This document shows, piece by piece, positions 39,693-44,998 of a DNA stretch of 44,998 nucleotides. Made by a program: the position numbers and the translations under genes. The notes beneath the pieces were generated by a model that did no database searches, was not told the origin of the DNA, and saw nothing but the letters and a program-made list of their open reading frames with translations. This stretch comes from Chara braunii (lineage: Eukaryota; Streptophyta; Charophyceae; Charales; Characeae): positions 79,447 through 124,444 of the forward strand of contig BFEA01000219.1 in assembly GCA_003427395.1 (NCBI GenBank). Reading direction: 5' to 3'. Positions within the stretch are counted from its first letter, which is position 1; each line of letters begins with the position of its first letter.

Positions 39693-41378
39693 CTACCGCT
39701 CTCGAATAACCTTCGCTATCTCCAACATTGCATGACTCATCAGCTTGCTCACTTCGTCTGACGACCCGTACTGCTTTTTCTGCACCTCAACCTCTCCTTC
39801 CAATGCTTCACACTGCCACATTTGGATGGAGCATTGTCTCTTACTTGCGCTCTCCATCGTCGTCACCATTAACGTTCGTGCTTCTTCGTGCACTGTATCA
39901 AGAAAGTCTACTACCTCATGCTCTTCCTCTTACCGAATCCGCCAGGGCTACCCATTGTTGATGAAGAACCTTTCGAGGAGCTATCGTCTTCTCATTGCAG
40001 TTGCCACCTGCATCTCCATCAGCCACAAATTTAAGACCGCCAGAAGACCCGAATGGCAGCTGCACACCACCCACACTGCCTGTGTCGGTGACATTCTTCC
40101 GGTGTATGGTGTGACCCTTCGCAGTCGACCCTTGATCTCCTCATACACAGCCCGATCCATGGCAAAATTAAACCCATGCTCCTTCCCCCTCAATTGAAAG
40201 AAATCACATTTCCCTGACCCGCTCTGGAACAGGTGCACCTTCTTGAACTACTACATCAAGTTGTCCCACTTCTTCCCGCACTTGTCTGTTGATCTGTCAA
40301 TGTCCACCTTCGTCAAACTCTGGTGAACATCTCACTTCCATTTCCTTGTCTTCATGCCAGAGTACCCGTAGCCCATCCCTTGCATGCGCATCCTGGTCCC
40401 ACTTCATCCTGATGAGGGCGACCATCTGTTCGACTGACTAGAAGTTTTGTCCACTCTCCCCCGCCTCTGTGTTGCCTTCAACCTCGCTTCCCGCCGGCGC
40501 CACTTTTTCCCCCCGACGGCCCTTGATGAATGCAAATGTCTTGGATTTATTCCTGAATGGTGAAACGTAGCAGGCATCGTCATCCTCTCGTTCGTCATTG
40601 TTGTAGGCATCCTCATAATCGTCCACGTCCAACACTGGTGGCTCCTTCTTCGCGCCTTGCTCCCCCATGAGCAATCGTTGCACCCCCCGCGTTATCGACT
40701 CCTCTCGCTGTCCACGCAGCTCGCATCGTTGTTCCGCCCACACCTGCCTCCCATCCCAACGTCGCCCACGCCCGTAAAGTCAGCGTTCGTCACCCCGGAT
40801 TCAGGTGCACGCCGGCCCGTGCTAGAACCTCCCGCCATCAGAGACGGAGACTGCATCCACTGTGGGCGACCGCAGGCAACGCATGCTGCTGACGCCGACA
40901 ACGACTGCAGTCTCGAAGGATCCCTTCTATTATCCGATGTCTTCCATCCTCCAAATTAATCCTTTGGAGATTGGTCGACCACCGTCACTAGCCCAGCATC
41001 ATCGTCGGGTTGCGGGTTGTTGAGGACAGTCCGTGTGGCGGCGAACGAGCTCCCACTAGAAAACCCGTAAAACAGAATCATGATGTCATCGACATTGTTT
41101 TCACGCGCTGCCTTCTACACTAATTCGGTGTACGATTGTCGATACGTGCTCTCGTGGCTCCCATACAATCGGCTCCCCGCCCACACATGGGTGGACGCAT
41201 TCCCCATCGCCACGGTCCGTGGCCGTGTTTCCTCCTCCTCATCTGTCATATCGGGCAGAGGTTGCTCGTGCGGTGGCAGGTGCGGGTATGCAGGGTGATC
41301 GTACACCCTTGCACTGTGGGTCGGTCCGTGGCCTGCACGGTGACTTCTAGAGTAGTTCACTGAAGACTTGCTCTTCAC
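39693..41378 (-). pseudogene. Myb/SANT-like (trihelix-type) DNA-binding protein, decayed
   Basis: From 41378 down, the N-terminal region has MTDEEEETRPRTVAMGNAST and 'HVWAGSRLYGSHESTYRQSY'. The Myb/SANT-like part lies at about 40440-40190: SVEQMVALIRMKWDQDAH, then after a frame change MGYGYSGMKTRKWK and 'DKCGKKWDNLM' followed by FKKVHLFQSG and 'GFNFAMDRAVYEEIKGR'. The C-terminus (39893-39693) is a charged helix with 'SASKRQCSIQMWQCEALEGE' and a natural-looking stop. TAG at 40438, TGA after TRKWK and two adjacent TAG codons after WDNLM fall where Trp or Gln is expected. Such proteins accompany PIF/Harbinger-type transposons or occur as plant trihelix factors. No transposase was found nearby. 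Confidence 0.68.
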
Positions 41379-41957
41379 CTACCGCCCGTCCATGCGGACG
41401 TCCTTCTTCGCAGACCGCCTCTTGCGTGTAAGTCCAGGCACCCTGTCGAGGATGCAGACGGGGAAGAAGATGACAAAGATAAGCAAAAGGATGACCAGGA
41501 TCAACAGCGGCAGCCTTCAAAAGACGGTCATGAAAGGCACACGGGAAAAGGCAATAGCTGGACGACGACGGTACACCTCCAGCAAACGGCAATGAAGAGG
41601 GTTGCAAACGACATACCACAGCATGGGACAAACGCGTTGTAACGTTATCCGTCGCGAAATACAGTGGGCAATCGAAGCAAGGGGCCTCAACTAAGTATTC
41701 AAATTTGTCGACCGCTGGACCCCTTTCCACCTTCGGGCATGCACGGCCAGGTTGAACACCGGTTGGAGATTTTCATGGAGGCCAGTAGACCACCAACGAT
41801 TACCGTTGGTGCAAGGTTCCTTGAACACGGACGTCGACGACCCAAGATGTCTGTGTGGTGGCCGGTACACTCTCCACTGGACCAGCCGACGAAAATTATG
41901 TTGCCGACGATGTGTGTCGTCGCCGCTCCGATTGTCGCGGATGCTTGACCTCCAAGG
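41379..41957. other. Unassigned span upstream of the Myb/SANT-like pseudogene
   Basis: Overlapping short frames occur on both strands, the longest being a 127-residue minus frame (41730-41347). None has a motif I recognise. It may hold the promoter or a 5' exon of the pseudogene. Confidence 0.3.
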
Positions 41958-42287
41958 GACCTTGGGGAATGCCACCAAAAGGTTGTAGCCCGAGGGCGCC
42001 CCAACGATTCCCCAAGGAAATATTTTCACTTTTTTTTTCGTTTCTATACCCAAGGATAGGTGGAACGAAATTTTCCTCAGGGAACTACGCACCCGAGGTG
42101 TGTCTAACAAGCCCTAGACGTTGACCTTGGGGAATGCCACCAAATGGTTGTAGCCCGAGCACTTCCCGCCCCAAGGAAATGTTTTCACTTTTTTTTTTCG
42201 TTTTCATTCCCAACAATAGGTGGAACGAAATTTTCCTTGGGGGATTACTCGCCCGAGGTGTGTCTAACGAGCCCCAGACACTGCAAT
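41958..42287. repeat. 165-bp tandem duplication with an internal inverted repeat
   Basis: Unit 1 (41958-42122) and unit 2 (42123-42287) share GACCTTGGGGAATGCCACCA at their starts, GTTGTAGCCCGAG, a T run followed by CGTTT, GGTGGAACGAAATTTTCC and CCGAGGTGTGTCTAAC. Within each unit, CCCAAGGAAA on the left and a TTTCC-containing arm on the right are inverted, most clearly in unit 2 (CCCCAAGGAAA and TTTCCTTGGGG). This could be a duplicated small foldback element. No coding is supported. Confidence 0.82.
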
Positions 42288-42734
42288 GTGTTTGTAAACT
42301 ACCCTGTCAAAGTTGTTCCCTATCTTTGCGGGAACGATGTCAGACAACTTGTTGCTGACTACCGACGATTGACAACTAACAACTTACAACTTGTAGTTAG
42401 CAAATGACAAGGGCAGAAAATGAACGGCCATAGAACCCCTGGCTTTGTAAGGCATGCTCCTGAAGTCCTGTGAGGCGTGCTGCTGACGTATGGATATTGG
42501 TTGTAGGCGGCGCAGGGCAGTGGTTGATAGGTGTGAAGTACAACTCGAGAAGGCGACTCTTTTCCCCAAAGTGAAAGCAACACCTGCAGAACCCCGCGAA
42601 ACCCTGAGAAGGACTCGTACTGTTGTAGGCGCAAACCAAAAAGTAGGAGAATATCCACATGCAAGCACAGTTTCTTAACAAGTGTCCTAGCATAGTTGGT
42701 ACACCCACGACCTGAATTCGATTTCCAAAGAAGT
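42288..42734. other. Unassigned spacer before LINE-5
   Basis: Three minus-strand frames overlap here and are shadows of one another, with no supported product. Short repeated words (AACTAACAACTTACAACTTG) occur near 42370-42395. LINE-5 becomes recognisable at about 42740. Confidence 0.35.
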
Positions 42735-43300
42735 CAGGCGAGTGACAACCAACTTTCAAAGCGGTCAAAAATACGTCACCTCATCGAGAAGGTGCCGTAC
42801 CACAAAAGTATGTCGGAGGGGGACAAAGTGCTGGTTCTCCCGATCAAAAAAAGAACAGGCACCTGCAGACTTAGAAGACTCGTATGCTCCTTCCTATGGG
42901 GGAATGACATCGCACGGTTGGCACATGCAAAGGGAAAGGGCATTACGGGTCCACGAGGTTACGGATTTTCTCACAAACGACTATGAACCGGAGGCAATGG
43001 CCACCATCAGTGTGCCATTAGAAAAACCTGAAAATGGCCTACAAGGACCTATACGTGAGATTTGAAGACAATAAGGGAGCAAGGCTACAATGACTCTCAC
43101 ATAATTCGCTTCTAAACATCCAACAACTCAAAATAAAACCCACTAACATCTGGTCGACAGATGACCTACTCACATGCATTTGCACAATACTAAGAAAAAT
43201 ATCCTTAATAAGGGGATCAATTGCGAGACACAAGAATGGTCACCGCTACAAAACAGATAATGGAAAAGGCAAAGGAACACCCGGCCTACGATAAACTACG
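42735..43300 (+). pseudogene. LINE-5 ORF2 N-terminal conserved block
   Basis: Frame pieces read RSKIRHLIEKV, 'DLEDSYAPSYGGMTSHGWHM', DFLTNDYEPEAMATISV, then in another frame AYKDLYVRFEDNKGARLQ, a TGA at 43091 and 'LLNIQQLKIKPTNIWS'. LINE-1 has 'DYLTKHYDPRPQATLTYI', FVRFDDNKEAGLKWYSH and LLKIKANAVWS at the corresponding places. The TGA stands where LINE-1 has Trp, and the LINE-1 TAG at 6103 stands at the first Gln of NIQQ. No named domain is recognised. Confidence 0.75.
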
Positions 43301-44300
43301 ATAGATTGGGTAGAAGTGGTGTATAGTAAAAACCAAAAATGGAAACACGCTCTCCAGCAGGCGGACCTGGGCATTAGATCGATCAATGTAAATGGTTTAG
43401 CATCGCGCAACCCGGAGAAAAACAATGCGGGGGGTCGGAGGAAGAACTTGGTCGGCCGTAGTTTGTGTTCAGGAAACCCACCTAATGGACACACCAGAGG
43501 ACCATAGGGTTCACAAGCACGGGTGGCCCTTTCAAGGCTACCAAGCTTTCGCCCCCAGCCCGGGAAGTGTCAGGTTGGCTATATGGATCCTACCCGAATC
43601 ACATTTAGAAGTACTCAGCTGGAAACATGATAAGGAGGGTGATCGGTGGGTCAAGGTGTTGGGCATGATGGAACTAGAAGCAGTGTGCATCTTATCCTTA
43701 TATGCCCCTAACACATCCCGTGAGAAAAGGACCTTCAACGAAAAAATTGAAACGGTCTCCACCCCTGGAGTCCCGACAATCCTAGCAGGGGATTTCAACG
43801 CCGCTCCGAATAGATGGTTAGCCCGATGGAAAGTCCCTGATAATAAAGCAACATAACTAAAAATTATCACCCCAATATCGCCCACAACGCAGAGGAGAAT
43901 GAACAAATGCTAACGGATTTGTGTTCTTGTCTCTCGCTATTCGACACTTTCAGGTGCAACTCCCCGGCTGAAAAAACCTTTACCTGTTTCCATAACAATG
44001 ACTCCGTCAGGCTGTCTAAATCCCAGATCGACTTAATCTTCGCACCGGAGGATTTGGGAGGAGGGCTTATTGTGGCAACTATATTACCGACCAACCCGTA
44101 CCCAGGAGTGAACCACAGGATGTGTTTGACAGTCTGGAGCTTTTCATAAATACCTGCAGCAGGTGTGGGACTTCTGGAAAGACTCTCAAATCACTTGGTT
44201 AAACACTGGACTGTTTTTTATGCCAAAAAAATGGAACGAATACTCCACACATCTAGCCGCACAACGATATCAGCAAGACATCACGTTAATGTAGAATCTA
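43301..44300 (+). pseudogene. LINE-5 APE-type endonuclease
   Basis: Pieces in three frames give the whole domain: IRSINVNGL, CVQETHLMDT with the catalytic Glu, LSLYAPN (the Tyr motif), GDFNAAPNRWLARW, then after a frame change near 43855 SQIDLIFAPEDLG and PGVNHRMCLTV with the catalytic His. The linker follows (WFNNGLFF of LINE-1 matches WLNTGLFF here, then NEYSTHLAAQRY). The Asn in ...PNRW and VNH replaces Asp in LINE-1 (APDRW, ADH); the latter Asp is normally part of the catalytic pair. Confidence 0.88.
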
Positions 44301-44420
44301 GTGGATGAACAAAAGCAAATTTCGCAAGAGCAGGATTCATGCACATCTGAACTAGAAACCTATATAGTAGACAAGCAGGTGCATCCAGCGCAGCTTGCGC
44401 CCGCGAACGCCGTCAGGAAG

Positions 44421-44689
44421 CAACCCCAATAAAGAATCTCACGTCCTTCTTTTTGTCTCTGACCGTGATGTTTGACATTGTTGGTTGCTATCTTACCTTT
44501 CTTTCACTGTTTTTTTTTTTTTCTTTTTTTTTTCCGTCTTTAACGTTTTCAGATCATGATCGTCGTTCTCTAAAATCATCAAGATCAGCATCCGAACTGA
44601 CAAAAACCAAACAACATCGCAGTCGTTTCATTGCGGGAAAGTCGCGGAGAAAGCCATTAGAGAAACTCAATTTTATCGATCAAATGAAG
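44421..44689. other. Spacer with a T-rich run
   Basis: No gene is seen. The run at 44507-44532 is T with one C, which on the minus strand would be an A-rich tail of about 25 bases. No LINE 3' end was recognised to its right, since the minisatellite begins near 44690. Confidence 0.4.
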
Positions 44690-44998
44690 CACAACCCACC
44701 GGCACCAAGCACCACCAACCGCCCGCAAGCACCCACCGACCGGCCCCAAGCACCACCGACTAGCCGCAAGCACCCACTTACAAGCCCCAAGCACCACCTA
44801 CCGGCCCCAAGCACCACCTACCGGCCCCAAGTACCACCCACCGGCCCCAAGCACAACCCACCGGACCCAAGCACCGTCGACCGCCCCCAAGCACCCACCG
44901 ACCGGCCCCCAGCACCACCGACCCGCCCCAAGCAACACCAACAGGCCCCCAGCACCACCGACCCACCCCGACCACTGACCAACCCGCCCCAAGCACCA
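44690..44998. repeat. 20-bp GC-rich minisatellite, open at the window end
   Basis: Units close to GGCCCCAAGCACCACCTACC are repeated, with variants of 19-22 bp (for example CACCGACCGGCCCCAAGC). Several adjacent copies near 44780-44860 are nearly identical. Trp/Gly-rich minus-strand frames through it are by-products. The array continues beyond 44998. Confidence 0.93.

Larger units (their letters stand above)
42735..44420 (+). mobile_element. LINE-5: ORF2 N-terminal domain and endonuclease fragment
   Basis: The fragment begins in the conserved ORF2 N-terminal block, continues through the APE endonuclease and the linker to RT, and ends in the linker near 44420 without any RT. It is thus a 3'-truncated copy with no tail. 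It aligns in order with LINE-1 7000-4860 and is the second witness for the N-terminal block. Frame changes are frequent. Confidence 0.85.

Noticed and set aside
44778-44996. Trp/Gly-rich minus-strand ORFs at the window end
   Set aside because: They are translations of the 20-bp minisatellite in successive frames.

Overview
The window looks like the repeat-dense part of a large plant or charophyte-type nuclear genome. I see no intact host gene. Nearly all of it is decayed, mutually interrupted retroelements, satellites, microsatellites and one Myb/SANT-like pseudogene, with two assembly gaps or ambiguities (N at 229-231; 96 N at 23542-23637). Chromodomain Ty3/gypsy elements, L1-type LINEs with an APE endonuclease and a zf-RVT tail, TATA-bearing LTRs and a Myb/SANT trihelix-like pseudogene fit a streptophyte. 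Several protein remnants resemble what I remember of Chara braunii predicted proteins, but that is recollection and not a search.

Layout. 1-467 is the probable end of a plus-strand LTR followed by a PBS-like motif; 864-947 is a clear U6 snRNA-like sequence, probably a pseudogene. 1774-10392 (minus) is a long LINE (LINE-1) with ORF1, a long ORF2 and two 96-bp repeats at its 5' side, but no 3' end. 10546-12440 is a tandem satellite rich in CCAAT motifs. 12841-16134 (plus) is a chromodomain Ty3/gypsy pol (gypsy-4). 17115-17958 (minus) is a LINE 3' fragment with a poly(A) tail (LINE-4). 17960-20332 (plus) is the 3' half of another Ty3/gypsy pol (gypsy-1) with a PHD-type zinc finger ahead of the integrase; an acidic/RS-rich ORF (21317-21781) and a probable LTR (22499-24021) follow. 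24065-25591 (minus) is an unrecognised decayed coding sequence.

26470-31960 (minus) is a chromodomain Ty3/gypsy (gypsy-2) whose reverse transcriptase is interrupted by a 286-bp LINE 3' end flanked by a 5-bp target duplication (LINE-6). 32007-33410 (plus) is a LINE RT fragment that is almost open (LINE-2), wedged against a third Ty3/gypsy (gypsy-3, 33408-35830, minus). 35828-37205 is a non-coding element with terminal inverted repeats. 37206-39470 (plus) is a LINE ORF2 tail with its 3' UTR (LINE-3). 39693-41378 (minus) is the Myb/SANT-like pseudogene. 41958-42287 is a 165-bp tandem duplication. 42735-44420 (plus) is a LINE ORF2 N-terminus and endonuclease (LINE-5). 44690-44998 is a 20-bp minisatellite running off the window.

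The pieces do not form a pathway. The informative relations are between copies. The LINE copies cover different parts of one element type and together define its architecture: ORF1 with an RGG-rich region and a knuckle; then ORF2 with an N-terminal domain of unknown function, APE endonuclease, RT, zf-RVT and a further C-terminal block; then a 3' UTR with a stem-loop. Comparing copies also shows that many premature stops replace Trp or Gln, the pattern expected from C-to-T decay of silenced repeats.
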